A stretch of 37,909 bases of DNA from Mariniblastus sp. (lineage in GTDB: Bacteria; Planctomycetota; Planctomycetia; Pirellulales; Pirellulaceae), in NCBI GenBank assembly GCA_029247405.1, contig JAQWLH010000262.1:1-37909 (forward strand). Reading direction: 5' to 3'. Shown piece by piece: positions 1 through 8,957 of the stretch. Position 1 is the stretch's first letter. Each line of letters starts with the position of its first letter. The translations under genes and the position numbers were made by a program. Below the pieces are notes generated by a model that saw only the letters and a program-made list of their open reading frames with translations, had not been told where the DNA came from and ran no database searches.

Positions 1-1
1 C

Positions 2-1114
2 CCCGTTGAAACGCCAGAAGGCTGGTACGCCACCGACGCATTTACCGACCAAGCCTGCGAGTACATCTCCGAAAGCTCAAAGGCCGATGACAATCCGTTC
101 TTTCTGTATCTTGCCTACAACGCGCCACACTGGCCGCTGCAGCCAAAAATCAAGGACTTCAAAAAGTACCGTGGCAAATACAAAGCGGGCTGGCAGGAAT
201 TAATGAACAGCCGCTTAGCGAAACAAAAAGAAATTGGCTTATTCAAAGACGACATCGTCCCTGCACCCCACGTCGGTCCAAAATGGGATTCATTGGATGA
301 GAAAAAACGTGACGACATGGATAAAATCCAAGCCGCTTACGCTGGCTGCATCGATGCCATTGATCAGAACATCGGCAAACTTGTGGCTCACCTCAAGTCG
401 ATTAATGAATACGAAAACACGGTGATCTTTTTTCTTTCCGATAATGGAGCCTGTCAGGAAGGTGGGATCCTTGGCCAAATCAAAACCGGCTGGGTCGAAG
501 ACCCACCCCTCGAAACAGTCAGTGGAATCCGACAGGGACTTGCGTGGGCCAATGCCTCCAACACTCCGTTTCGTCTCTACAAACATTTTGTTCACGAAGG
601 GGGAGCCTGTACTCCCATGATTGCGCATTGGCCGGCAGGAATTTCTAAGAATGACAACGGTTCATTTGTACGACAAACCGGATATTTGCCTGATTTCATG
701 GCCACCTGTGTCGAGCTCTCAGGGGCCACCTATCCAGCAAACAAACCGGCGTGCGAAGGCGAATCACTGGTACCGCTCCTCAACGGAAACAACAGCCCAG
801 TTCATGTTGATCCGATCTATTGGGAACACGAAGGCAATGCGGCGATGCGCTGGGGCGACTGGAAACTTGTCATGGAATACAAAAAGCCATGGGAGCTTTA
901 CAACATGGCCAGCGACCGTACCGAGATGAACAATTTGGCAAATTCGAACCCGGAAAAACGCGATGAGATGCTTGCCATGTGGGAATCTTGGGCCAAAACA
1001 AACGAAGTGGCTTACCCAGAACGGTTCAATATGTACGAATACATTCGACAAAAATATCAGCCCGGAAAAAAGAAACCCAAGAAGAACAAAAACCAAAAGC
1101 CCAAGTCGAAATGA
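2..1114 (+). CDS. Sulfatase (arylsulfatase family S1), 5' end cut by window edge
   Basis: This is the C-terminal 370 residues of a type I sulfatase, which hydrolyses sulfate esters, probably of glycans. The frame is open to the window edge, so the true start and the formylglycine motif lie upstream; the ATG at 203 is internal. Visible family features are the segment FFLYLAYNAPHWPLQ, the metal-site segment FLSDNGA, and the following HEGGACTPMIAHWP region that contributes active-site residues. The C-terminal part DWKLVMEYKKPWELYNM matches the usual sulfatase end, where the strand DWKL precedes the closing 'LYN...' segment. The last 20 or so residues are a Lys/Asn/Pro-rich tail. Another sulfatase follows on the same strand after about 200 bp. 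Sulfatase assignment is firm; the substrate is unknown. Confidence 0.93.
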   Translation, partial: PVETPEGWYATDAFTDQACEYISESSKADDNPFFLYLAYNAPHWPLQPKIKDFKKYRGKYKAGWQELMNSRLAKQKEIGLFKDDIVPAPHVGPKWDSLDEKKRDDMDKIQAAYAGCIDAIDQNIGKLVAHLKSINEYENTVIFFLSDNGACQEGGILGQIKTGWVEDPPLETVSGIRQGLAWANASNTPFRLYKHFVHEGGACTPMIAHWPAGISKNDNGSFVRQTGYLPDFMATCVELSGATYPANKPACEGESLVPLLNGNNSPVHVDPIYWEHEGNAAMRWGDWKLVMEYKKPWELYNMASDRTEMNNLANSNPEKRDEMLAMWESWAKTNEVAYPERFNMYEYIRQKYQPGKKKPKKNKNQKPKSK

Positions 1115-1318
1115 CCAGCCGCGCGTGAACGGGAAGGCTCGTCAAACACCCAATCAACAGTTGCTCCGCCCCTTAAAAAGCGAAAAACTTCGCCGGAGTG
1201 ATTCAACGACTTAGCCACGGTCACTGGACAAAAAACCGCGGCAACTCGGCCACTTGAACGGCCGAATCAATTGATGCAATTCGACTCAGACAGCAGCTCA
1301 ACGGGATCCTTGCTCACC

Positions 1319-2890
1319 ATGACCTCAATCATCACTCGAACGATCGCTTTCTTGTATATCTGCGGTCTTCCGCTCACATCTCAATCGCAAGATCCCATCG
1401 AGAAACCGAACGTGATCATCATGATGGCAGACGACATGGGCTTGGGAGATACCAGCGCCTATCAGGACTGGTCCGGGAACGCAGATCCTGTTCAAGTCGA
1501 AACCCCTGCGATGGAGCTGCTGGCCAATAGAGGCATCCGTTTTACGGACGCCCATGCACCTTCCTCACGCTGCACGGCAACCAGACAGGCCTTGTTAACC
1601 GGCCGTTACACCTGGCGAACAAGATTAAAGCAAAGTGTGCTTTGGGGACCGCAGGGCGATCCGCTGATCGAGCCTGACCGCCCTACCTTGGCAACGCATC
1701 TACAAAACCTTGGATACCACACTGGGATGAGCGGCAAATGGCATTGTGGTTTGACCTATCGAAATTCTAATGGCAAACCAGAATCCGATTGGAGCAAGGT
1801 TGATTTAACTCAAGGACTTGCGGATGGACCGATCAATCATGGGTTTGATTTTTTTCATGGGACTTCCAGAAGCCACCCAACCTCCAAAGATCAGGGGTGG
1901 TTATTCGGCGATGAGATTCCCGCCGCGACAGGAGGCAATCAGGTCGATCGTTCCAAATACATCCTTCGACAAACAGGCCCAACCAATTATGCCAAAGCAA
2001 AACAATTCCTGACGGAGCATGTTTCGAACGACACCACCAAAGCCAAACCTTTTTTTCTGTATTACGCCTGTCACTCCAACCATACTTCACACGATCCTTG
2101 CCAGGCAATTGAAGGACGTTCGGTCCGCCATGCCAGTAACCTTGGAACCAAACGAAGCGACTTTATTTATGAGAATGATGTTGTGTTGGGACTCCTCATG
2201 GATTGGCTGAAAAACACCGTGGATCCACGAAGGCCCGAGCGGCGTTTACTGGAAAATACACTGATCATTTTCACCAGCGACAACGGTGCCGAAAATCGCT
2301 CGAAAACTGCCACTGGGCCAGTGCGAAGCAACAAAGGATCGGTCTACGAGGGCGGACATCGGGTCCCATTTCTGGCCGCTTGGGAACTGGGTGGGATTGG
2401 AAATGCTGAGGAAAACTCTGCAGGGCAAACCTCTAAATTCCCAATCTGCCACGTCGATTTATTTGCGACACTCGCTGAGGTTACCGGCACCGAACTACCT
2501 GACTTTGGCGCCGAAGACTCGTTCAGCATCTTGAGTGCACTTCGAAACCGACCTCCGAGCCAGAGGCCACCTTTGATCCACAACGACCACAACGAAGGTG
2601 CCAGGGCAGCCGGAGTTAAACCGAGGGAAAAGGAAGCGGCTTGGCTGGCAATCCGAATTGATGACCCCAAGGTCGAAGGGAAAACTTTTGCCGGGCAGTG
2701 GAAGCTTTTGACCGATCACCAATTGCTCTACGGTGGCAAGCTCAACGTCAAAGAACTTTACGACCTTAAATCCGACCAGAAAGAGCAAACCAATCGAATC
2801 GCGGAATCAAATTTAAAACCGTTAGTTGATTATCTTGGGGCAAATCTAAAAAGCATTCACGATCGTGGCGGAATCCGAAAAACCCAATAG
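1319..2890 (+). CDS. Secreted sulfatase (family S1)
   Basis: A 523-residue type I sulfatase. The frame opens at a TTG at 1271, but the ATG at 1319 gives a normal signal peptide (MTSIITRTIAFLYICGLPL, then a polar cleavage region), so I chose 1319. Motifs in order: NVIIMMADDMGLGD (metal-binding Asp pair), SSRCTATRQALLTGRY with the formylglycine precursor Cys85 in a C-x-A-x-R variant, GKWHCG, and FTSDNGAENR. It ends in KELYDLKSDQKEQTN, the usual sulfatase C-terminal strand. The protein should act in the periplasm or outside the cell and needs a formylglycine-generating enzyme, which is not in this window. It lies in tandem with the cut sulfatase upstream. A 6-bp GC-rich inverted repeat at 1246-1265 sits between them, without a T run. 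Family is certain; substrate unknown. Confidence 0.95.
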   Translation: MTSIITRTIAFLYICGLPLTSQSQDPIEKPNVIIMMADDMGLGDTSAYQDWSGNADPVQVETPAMELLANRGIRFTDAHAPSSRCTATRQALLTGRYTWRTRLKQSVLWGPQGDPLIEPDRPTLATHLQNLGYHTGMSGKWHCGLTYRNSNGKPESDWSKVDLTQGLADGPINHGFDFFHGTSRSHPTSKDQGWLFGDEIPAATGGNQVDRSKYILRQTGPTNYAKAKQFLTEHVSNDTTKAKPFFLYYACHSNHTSHDPCQAIEGRSVRHASNLGTKRSDFIYENDVVLGLLMDWLKNTVDPRRPERRLLENTLIIFTSDNGAENRSKTATGPVRSNKGSVYEGGHRVPFLAAWELGGIGNAEENSAGQTSKFPICHVDLFATLAEVTGTELPDFGAEDSFSILSALRNRPPSQRPPLIHNDHNEGARAAGVKPREKEAAWLAIRIDDPKVEGKTFAGQWKLLTDHQLLYGGKLNVKELYDLKSDQKEQTNRIAESNLKPLVDYLGANLKSIHDRGGIRKTQ

Positions 2891-3074
2891 CTGCCCCTCT
2901 CTTAAGCTGAGTCTGATTGGAATGCACACCGCCTCGCCGGATGGATTTCATCGTTCCCACCAACGTGAAGCCCCATTTTTTCAATCAACGATTCCGCGTT
3001 CGAGCTGATGACAAAGAGATTCTTTTCGGGTCAAATGAACAACTGATTACAAGAATTCAATATCGACTTTTACC

Positions 3075-4418
3075 ATGAGCAACGCAAACGAGAATCGAAT
3101 GAATCCAGCATTTCCCAACGTTGAAAAGATTCAATACGAGGGTCCTGAATCGACCAACCCACTAGCCTTCCGCTGGTATAACCCGGAAGAAATCGTCGAA
3201 GGCAAGACGATGGAAGACCACCTTCGATTCACCGTTTGCTACTGGCATACTTTTCGCGGGTCAGGCGCCGACCCGTTCGGCATGGGCACCATGCAGCGAC
3301 CCTGGGATGACGGAACTGACTCAGTTGAAAACGCCTGCAATCGGGCACGTGTCGCGTTTGAGTTTTTTGAAAAACTGGGAGCTCCCTTTTATGCGTTCCA
3401 CGACCGTGACGTAGCCCCCGAAGGTGGCTCGCTGACCGAGACCAATACGATTCTAGATTCTGTTGCGAACGTACTTAAAGAAGAGCAGGATCGAACCGGA
3501 ATCAAGCTCCTTTGGGGCACCGCGAACATGTTCACTAACCCTCGCTTCATGCATGGTGCGGCAACTACCTGTAACGTCGACGTATTTACTTACGCTGCTG
3601 CACAGGTCAAGAAGGCCCTCGAAGTCACGCATCGGCTCGGGGGTGAAAATTACGTTTTCTGGGGTGGCCGCGAAGGCTACATGAATCTGTATAACACGGA
3701 CATGAAGCGAGAGCTGGACCACTTGGCAAAATTCTTCCACATGGCCGTCGACTATGCCAAGGAAATTGGCTTCACGGGGCAATTTCTGATCGAGCCAAAA
3801 CCAAAAGAACCCACCAAGCATCAATACGATTCTGATGCAGCCGCCTGCATTAATTTTTTGCGGGCCTACGATCTGATGGATCACTTTAAACTCAACATCG
3901 AAACCAACCATGCAACTCTGGCTGGCCACACGATGATGCACGAACTCGATTATGCGGGAATGCAGGGAGCGCTGGGTTCAATCGATGCCAACACGGGTGA
4001 CCTGCTATTGGGCTGGGACACCGATCAATTCCCAACAGATTACTACCTCACGACACGCACCATGCTGTGCTTACTCAAATACGGCCTGGCTCCGGGCGGG
4101 GTGAACTTTGACGCCAAAGTTCGACGAGAAAGCTTCGAACCGATCGATTTGTTTTACGCTCATATCGGCGGAATGGACGCATTTGCCCGCGGTCTCAAAA
4201 TTGCTGCTGCCATTCGTGCCGACAATGCACTGGGGCAAATCGTGGAACAACGCTACAGCAGTTGGAATTGCGAGTTGGGCGAGAAAATTGAAAACGGATC
4301 AGTCGGTTTCAAAGAGCTCGAAGCGATCATGCTGGAAAAGGGAGACGCCCAAGTCGAGCGCAGCGGCCGACAGGAGCTTTGCGAAAACATCGTGAACCGA
4401 TACATCGACAAAGTATGA
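3075..4418 (+). CDS. xylA: Xylose isomerase, class II
   Basis: A 447-residue cytoplasmic enzyme that interconverts D-xylose and D-xylulose (also D-glucose and D-fructose). The length and the long N-terminal extension fit class II. Signature residues are all present: FHDRD with His109/Asp112, [14 protein letters not shown], the metal ligand Glu240 in [14 protein letters not shown], Glu276 and His279 in IETNHA, Asp304 in SIDAN, Asp315/Asp317 in [10 protein letters not shown], and Asp346 in NFDAKVRR. The ATG at 3075 agrees with the family N-terminus; no clear Shine-Dalgarno is seen. No xylulokinase gene is next to it. It is followed by a strong terminator and a convergent operon, so it is probably monocistronic. 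A xylose-reductase-like gene lies 3.5 kb downstream on the other strand. Confidence 0.97.
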   Translation: MSNANENRMNPAFPNVEKIQYEGPESTNPLAFRWYNPEEIVEGKTMEDHLRFTVCYWHTFRGSGADPFGMGTMQRPWDDGTDSVENACNRARVAFEFFEKLGAPFYAFHDRDVAPEGGSLTETNTILDSVANVLKEEQDRTGIKLLWGTANMFTNPRFMHGAATTCNVDVFTYAAAQVKKALEVTHRLGGENYVFWGGREGYMNLYNTDMKRELDHLAKFFHMAVDYAKEIGFTGQFLIEPKPKEPTKHQYDSDAAACINFLRAYDLMDHFKLNIETNHATLAGHTMMHELDYAGMQGALGSIDANTGDLLLGWDTDQFPTDYYLTTRTMLCLLKYGLAPGGVNFDAKVRRESFEPIDLFYAHIGGMDAFARGLKIAAAIRADNALGQIVEQRYSSWNCELGEKIENGSVGFKELEAIMLEKGDAQVERSGRQELCENIVNRYIDKV

Positions 4419-4494
4419 GGATTCCTTCGTGGAACCAAAGGCCAACTCCCTGCTCAAACTGAGTCGGAAGTTCTGGTCCTAAATAGAAAACCGC

Positions 4495-4550
4495 AAAGGG
4501 CGTTTGGCTGAGCAACTAAAGAGTTGTCCAGCCAAACGCCCTTTGCTTTT
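4495..4550 (+). terminator. Rho-independent terminator after xylA, possibly bidirectional
   Basis: Perfect 16-bp inverted repeat: arm AAAGGGCGTTTGGCTG at 4495-4510 and its complement at 4529-4544. The inner bases CAACT/AGTTG extend the stem past one mismatch, with an AAAG loop. It is followed by GCTTTT on the plus strand. On the minus strand the stem is followed by GCGGTTTTC, so it could also stop the convergent thuA operon. Confidence 0.8.
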
Positions 4551-4561
4551 AAGAGGTTCTC

Positions 4562-4575
4562 ATCTTGATCAAGAT
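4562..4575. repeat. Perfect 14-bp palindrome between convergent genes
   Basis: ATCTTGATCAAGAT is identical on both strands. It sits between the xylA terminator and the thuA stop codon. It could form part of a 3' hairpin for the minus-strand operon or bind a dimeric protein; the position at a convergent junction favours an RNA 3'-end role or chance. Confidence 0.4.
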
Positions 4576-4616
4576 CTGCGATTGATTCGTTAGCGCCGTG
4601 AGTTCTCAAGACCCTC

Positions 4617-5600
4617 TTACTTATTCGCCTTGGCTTTGTCCTTCGATTCCGCTTTTCTCTTTTCTCTCAACGCTTTCCTCAGCTCCTGCTCACGACGCTC
4701 GGCCTCCAAAGATTTGGCACTGACACCACCAGCTTCTGAAGCATTCTTCGAGGCCTCGTGATGAGCCGCTGAGACGTCGGGATTGGGGGTTGATGCTCCG
4801 CTTTCTTTACCCTGAATCCAACGGACGGCCCCCTCAATTGACTTGATGAATTTTTCGTTTTCCCAAGTATCAGGACGATGCCCAAGGTTGGTGTAAAACA
4901 AGTGCCCCTGCCCAACGGGTTTCACCCACGCGACGGGAACGTGATAAGGTCGTTTTAATTTCGTCTTGGCCATGTCGATACTCATCAACACCCGAACTTT
5001 TTCTGGTTGCCAATTCGTGTATTGATAAATTTCTTCGGTAATCTGAAATTCAGTCCCGAAAGGCTTCATCGCAGGATGCTCTGCGTCATGGACTTTTAAC
5101 GTCACTTTTGTGTTTTGATTCCATGGATGCCCCGTAAACGAACCACCAATAAAATCCCAGTATATTTGATTCCCTTTGTAAGTATCCGAAGCAGAATGGA
5201 ATCCGAGGAATCCGTGCCCAGGTTTTTTGATCCAGTCTTCAAGCAAGTATTTAAGGTCCGATTCAGCAATCGGTAAATCACCCGAAGTGTAAAACGCAAC
5301 CAAAGAATAGTTCTTGAGGTTTTCTTTCGTGATGTGCGTTGCGGCGTCCTGCGAAAAATCAATTTCAAATAGACCTGTCGAATCCGCCAACCTCTTCATG
5401 GCCTTTTCAGCTGGCGCCATCAATTGACCACCGCGATTAACACTCCCGTGCCGATAACCTTTGCTTTGGGTCAGCATCAGCATTCGTGGCTTTTCGAAGG
5501 CCACCGGTTCGTCCGCCGCTAAATCGGTGGAACATCCAATTAAAATGGCGAGTGCCATCAAGACGACCCGACGAGCATCCAAAGCGTCATACAATTTCAT
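4617..5600 (-). CDS. Secreted ThuA-like domain protein
   Basis: A 327-residue protein with an N-terminal signal sequence (VVLMALAILIGCSTDLAADE) followed by a ThuA/glutamine-amidotransferase-like fold. Typical segments are the first strand MLMLTQSKGYRHGS, the middle LVAFYTSGDLPI, GFLGFHSASDTY, GGSFTGHPWNQ, and GHLFYTNLGHRPDTWEN near the end of the domain at about residue 260. ThuA proteins are linked to trehalose and other disaccharide use, and many planctomycete copies are secreted; the exact reaction is not established. The last 60 residues are a charged, probably coiled-coil tail rich in Glu, Arg and Lys. The start codon overlaps the stop of the upstream 75-aa ORF (TAATG), so it is the last gene of a three-gene operon with the PQQ/CBM protein. 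Confidence 0.88.
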   Translation of the reverse strand: MKLYDALDARRVVLMALAILIGCSTDLAADEPVAFEKPRMLMLTQSKGYRHGSVNRGGQLMAPAEKAMKRLADSTGLFEIDFSQDAATHITKENLKNYSLVAFYTSGDLPIAESDLKYLLEDWIKKPGHGFLGFHSASDTYKGNQIYWDFIGGSFTGHPWNQNTKVTLKVHDAEHPAMKPFGTEFQITEEIYQYTNWQPEKVRVLMSIDMAKTKLKRPYHVPVAWVKPVGQGHLFYTNLGHRPDTWENEKFIKSIEGAVRWIQGKESGASTPNPDVSAAHHEASKNASEAGGVSAKSLEAERREQELRKALREKRKAESKDKAKANK

Positions 5601-5827
5601 TAGTGTGTTTCCCGATCAAAATCTTCCAAGCTCAAAATCACCTGATCTTGATGCACTTCATCATACGTAATCGCTGAGGCGATGTCGCCAAAATGATTCC
5701 GGATTGGGACAGAGTAGCATTGATCGGGCAATTCTCGGAGCTTCACCTTCTCGCCCAAGGGCGGAAAATTACTTCTGACAACCCTCATCATTATTCCGTC
5801 ATTTGTACTTATCTTGGAGAGAGCCAT
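5600..5827 (-). CDS. Small hypothetical protein coupled to thuA
   Basis: A 75-residue ORF between the PQQ/CBM gene (29 bp upstream) and the ThuA gene, whose ATG overlaps this ORF's TAA by one base. The placement argues for translational coupling and for a real gene. I do not recognise the family. The protein is soluble, without signal peptide or membrane segment, and mildly acidic at the C-terminus (LSLEDFDRETH); the middle PDQCYSVPIRNHFGDIASA looks like a compact folded domain. The start is uncertain: ATG at 5827 gives 75 residues, while the ATG pair at 5791/5788 gives 63 or 62 and removes a less regular N-terminus. No strong Shine-Dalgarno precedes either. Confidence 0.6.
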   Translation of the reverse strand: MALSKISTNDGIMMRVVRSNFPPLGEKVKLRELPDQCYSVPIRNHFGDIASAITYDEVHQDQVILSLEDFDRETH

Positions 5828-5856
5828 GGCGAGTTTGGAAAAAGCCCGATTCTCGC

Positions 5857-7686
5857 CTAATCATTGCCCCGGAGCGTTTTTTTTGTTGCCTGAAGCATCA
5901 ACGAGCATTTCGCAAACCAATAGATTCGATCATCATCGGTCCCCAGATCAGTCAGGGTAATGCGTGCGTTCTTGTCATCCCAAGGGCCACTGAAAACAAA
6001 TTCTTTTTTCTTCCACTCGGTTGAAAGATAGATCTCTTCTTCGGTCGCGTGTTCCCATGGCTCATGATTTTGCATGCAGTTGACCTTAATTGTTCCACTG
6101 CTGTTGGACTTAACCCAGAAAGAAAAAACGTACGACTGATCCTTCTCAAAACTCAAACCAGCCTGATACATTTGTAATTGCCACGGTTCATCTGGCACTT
6201 GGACAACTTTGATTTGGATCGCCGACTTTCCCTCGGGACCGTCTTTCACCATTTCAACTGTCGCCGTTTCCCCATCTCCTTTGTCGACTTCCCAATTTGC
6301 TTTGCCGTTCGCGAAGTCACCATTGGTTAACATTTCGCCATCTTTTGGAGCCACTACTTGTGCTGAAGTTGTGGTTGGAGATGCGACGGTGGTCTCACCA
6401 CCCTCACCCGTAAGTGAGTAACAAAGAATCAGATCCCCTTCACGCAAGTAAAGCCGACCGTCGAGAATGACCGGGTGGGCCCAGCTTGGATTTCCACCGC
6501 TACCGGGTACTTTGAAACTACCGACTTCTTGAAATGACTCAGGATTCGCTTTGACCAACGTCATGACGCCATTGCTGTAGCGGATGTAGAGGTGCCCATC
6601 GGCGGCAGCGATACTGGCGGACTTTCTGCCTGAACCGCGTGACTTCCACTTGATTTCACCGGTCATCAAATCCGCACAGAATGGTGTGCCTTTATCGTCG
6701 GTGTCACCGTATAGGTAATCGCCAACTAAAACGACGCCACCGTGCTTGTTACCAAGACTGGGCTTCAAGGGATAAACTTCTTCGACACTCACACGATCAC
6801 CATCGGCAACCTGACGAAGTAACGCTCCTCCCCGTTTGTATCCAACTGACATAAAAACCAAATCGTCGCGAACGATCGGAGTCGGGATGACAGCAGTCGT
6901 TTTATCGATATCGTATGTCCACAGCAGCTTTCCGTCTGATGCCCGCACACCCATCGCACCACTGCCAGTCGTTTGAACGTAAACACGATTTTTGCCGATT
7001 TCAGAAATCACGACCGAGGCATGACCTGCGCCACGATCCCCTTTCCGTGACGTGGACCAAACTTTTTCGCCCGTTACTTTATTAAGTGCGACCATCGTGT
7101 TTCGAGAACCACCGGGTGTACAAATCAGATTGTCACCATCAATTAAGACGGACTCACTGTAGCCCCACATCTCAGCTTTTTTACCACCGAATTTTTCTTT
7201 CAAGTCGACCCGCCACTGCTCCGCACCCTTGGTGTCGACGCAAATGAGTTTTCCCTGGGGAGAGATTACGTAAACGCGATCTCCATCTACCGTAGGCGTA
7301 CTTCGCGAACCCTGCCAAGTATCTTTGCCGACATTCCAAGCGGGGCCCGTTTTCGAACTCCATAGGCGCTTGCCCGACGCCTGATCAAATGCAATCAAAT
7401 ACTCGTCTTTGTCATTTTCGGAAGACGATCCATCTCCCAGCGTGTATAGCTTTCCGTCGGCAATAGCGACCCCAGCATAGCCACGGCCTGCACCTTTCGC
7501 TTCCCACACCAATTGAGGACCAGTTTCGGGCCACGATTTCAGTAACCCCGTATCCGGAGCGACCGCTGTTCGATCGGCTCCCCGAAAAGTTGGCCAATCG
7601 TGATCGTTGGCCGCCAAAGGTGCAATGGCATAGATCAGCCAAACGACGAATGGAATTATTGACAACGCATAGTTTTGATTTTTCAT
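5857..7686 (-). CDS. Secreted PQQ-like beta-propeller protein with C-terminal carbohydrate-binding module
   Basis: A 609-residue secreted protein. A signal peptide (ALSIIPFVVWLIYAIAPLAA) is followed by DWPTFRGADRTA, the usual opening of planctomycete outer-membrane/periplasmic PQQ-like propellers. Repeated blades read as 'G..LYTLGDG', 'GDRVYVISPQGKLICVD' and 'ASGKRLWSSKTGPAW', covering about residues 30-430. From about residue 447 (EMLTNGDFANGKANWEV) to 600 there is a beta-sandwich resembling CBM4/9-type modules, with aromatic residues and the closing FSGPWDDKNARITLTDLGT. The combination suggests a sugar-binding or sugar-oxidising protein, but many such propellers have no known activity. GGAAG lies 6 nt before the ATG. 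It is the first gene of the operon with the 75-aa ORF and thuA. Confidence 0.88.
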   Translation of the reverse strand: MKNQNYALSIIPFVVWLIYAIAPLAANDHDWPTFRGADRTAVAPDTGLLKSWPETGPQLVWEAKGAGRGYAGVAIADGKLYTLGDGSSSENDKDEYLIAFDQASGKRLWSSKTGPAWNVGKDTWQGSRSTPTVDGDRVYVISPQGKLICVDTKGAEQWRVDLKEKFGGKKAEMWGYSESVLIDGDNLICTPGGSRNTMVALNKVTGEKVWSTSRKGDRGAGHASVVISEIGKNRVYVQTTGSGAMGVRASDGKLLWTYDIDKTTAVIPTPIVRDDLVFMSVGYKRGGALLRQVADGDRVSVEEVYPLKPSLGNKHGGVVLVGDYLYGDTDDKGTPFCADLMTGEIKWKSRGSGRKSASIAAADGHLYIRYSNGVMTLVKANPESFQEVGSFKVPGSGGNPSWAHPVILDGRLYLREGDLILCYSLTGEGGETTVASPTTTSAQVVAPKDGEMLTNGDFANGKANWEVDKGDGETATVEMVKDGPEGKSAIQIKVVQVPDEPWQLQMYQAGLSFEKDQSYVFSFWVKSNSSGTIKVNCMQNHEPWEHATEEEIYLSTEWKKKEFVFSGPWDDKNARITLTDLGTDDDRIYWFAKCSLMLQATKKTLRGND

Positions 7687-7976
7687 CGGTTGCTTCCAGC
7701 TTTTCCATGAACGGATCGAGTGTGATTAGTCTTTCCAAAAGAAAGTATCTCACATCAATTTAAGAATGTTATCAACAAATCCAATACCACTTTTGAACAA
7801 TGCCGACGTCCGCAAGCTCGAACAATTTGTTAGCGGGAGCTAAAACTTGCTTTAAAGAGATTGTGAACTGACTCACTTAATCTGCCATGTCAATTTTTAC
7901 TTTGATTTCGCTTCGCTCGACCGTTTGGCAACCTCGTCATGCCGTCGCACCGCACGATCGCTTGGGACGGACGGAG

Positions 7977-8957
7977 TTATTCATAAATCGGCAAAAACGT
8001 ATTAAATGCCGCTTCAGCGAAATCACCAGGGTCATTGAATCTACGATTTTGGTTCATTCCAAGGATCAAATTCATCTCTTCCTCGGTCAACTCAAAATCA
8101 AATATCGCCAGATTTTCCGCCAGTCTTTCGACGCGCGAAGTCTTGGGAACAATGGCCAACCCGCGCTGGACGCCAAATCGCAAGACAATCTGCGCTGGAG
8201 TTTTTTGATGCCGCTGTGCGATTTCAAGAATTTCCGGTTGTAACAATACAGACTCTCCGGGGTCCGCCATACCGATTGAAAAATATGACTCCGCCCCCAG
8301 TGGCGAAAACGCAGTAACAGCAATGTCTTCATCATCGCAAAAACGAATCAGTTTCTCCTGCGTGAGCCGAGGGTGAAGCTCGACCTGCAAAACTGCGGGG
8401 CGGATCTTCGCGTAGGAAAGTAAATCGCGTAACAACTGAAGGTTAAAGTTACAGATACCAATATTCTTGACTAACCCCAAATCAACCAACTCTTCCATAG
8501 CTTCCCATGTTTCGCGGACAGGTACCCCAGCAAGTTCAATTTTTGGAGACTCAACCTCAGGATCAAAAAACCACTCGGGCGGATAACGATGCTCGATGGG
8601 GACAAACTTTTGGGCAATCGGAAAATGAATCAGGTAAAGATCGAGATAGTCCAACTGTAAATCACCCAACGATTTTTCCAGTGCTGGTTTGACATGCTCG
8701 GCCGCGTGATAGGTATTCCAAAGCTTGGAAGTAATCCATAGATCTTCTCGACGACACAAGCCTGAATTGAAAGCCGCCTGAAGCCCTTCACCAACTTCCG
8801 CCTCATTGCCGTAATCGCAAGCACAATCGAAATGCCGAAAGCCCGCACGAATCGACTGTTCAATCAGATTGGGGACGATCGGTTTGTCAACTTTCCACAT
8901 TCCAAGCCCCACTGCAGGCAGTTGGCTTCCTGTTGAGAGTTTGATTGTTGTGCTCAC
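7977..8957 (-). CDS. Aldo/keto reductase, xylose-reductase-like
   Basis: A 326-residue NAD(P)H-dependent aldo/keto reductase. The frame is open back to an ATG at 9128, but that 57-residue extension looks non-coding. The GTG at 8957 starts STTIKLSTGSQLPAVGLGMW, which matches the N-terminus of fungal xylose reductases, so I chose it. The catalytic tetrad is present at Asp44, Tyr49 (FDCACDYGNE), Lys78 (TSKLWN) and His111. LIHFPIAQKFVPIEHRYPP and PAVLQVELHP closely follow yeast xylose reductase (AKR2B). The cofactor segment reads VPKTSRVERLAEN, with Ser274 where Candida xylose reductase has Asn. The likely reaction is reduction of an aldose such as xylose to its alditol. Divergent from the sulfatase at 9340. 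Confidence 0.92.
   Translation of the reverse strand: MSTTIKLSTGSQLPAVGLGMWKVDKPIVPNLIEQSIRAGFRHFDCACDYGNEAEVGEGLQAAFNSGLCRREDLWITSKLWNTYHAAEHVKPALEKSLGDLQLDYLDLYLIHFPIAQKFVPIEHRYPPEWFFDPEVESPKIELAGVPVRETWEAMEELVDLGLVKNIGICNFNLQLLRDLLSYAKIRPAVLQVELHPRLTQEKLIRFCDDEDIAVTAFSPLGAESYFSIGMADPGESVLLQPEILEIAQRHQKTPAQIVLRFGVQRGLAIVPKTSRVERLAENLAIFDFELTEEEMNLILGMNQNRRFNDPGDFAEAAFNTFLPIYE

Noticed and set aside
3453-3941. 162-codon minus-strand ORF
   Set aside because: It is antisense to conserved xylose isomerase sequence and has no protein features of its own.
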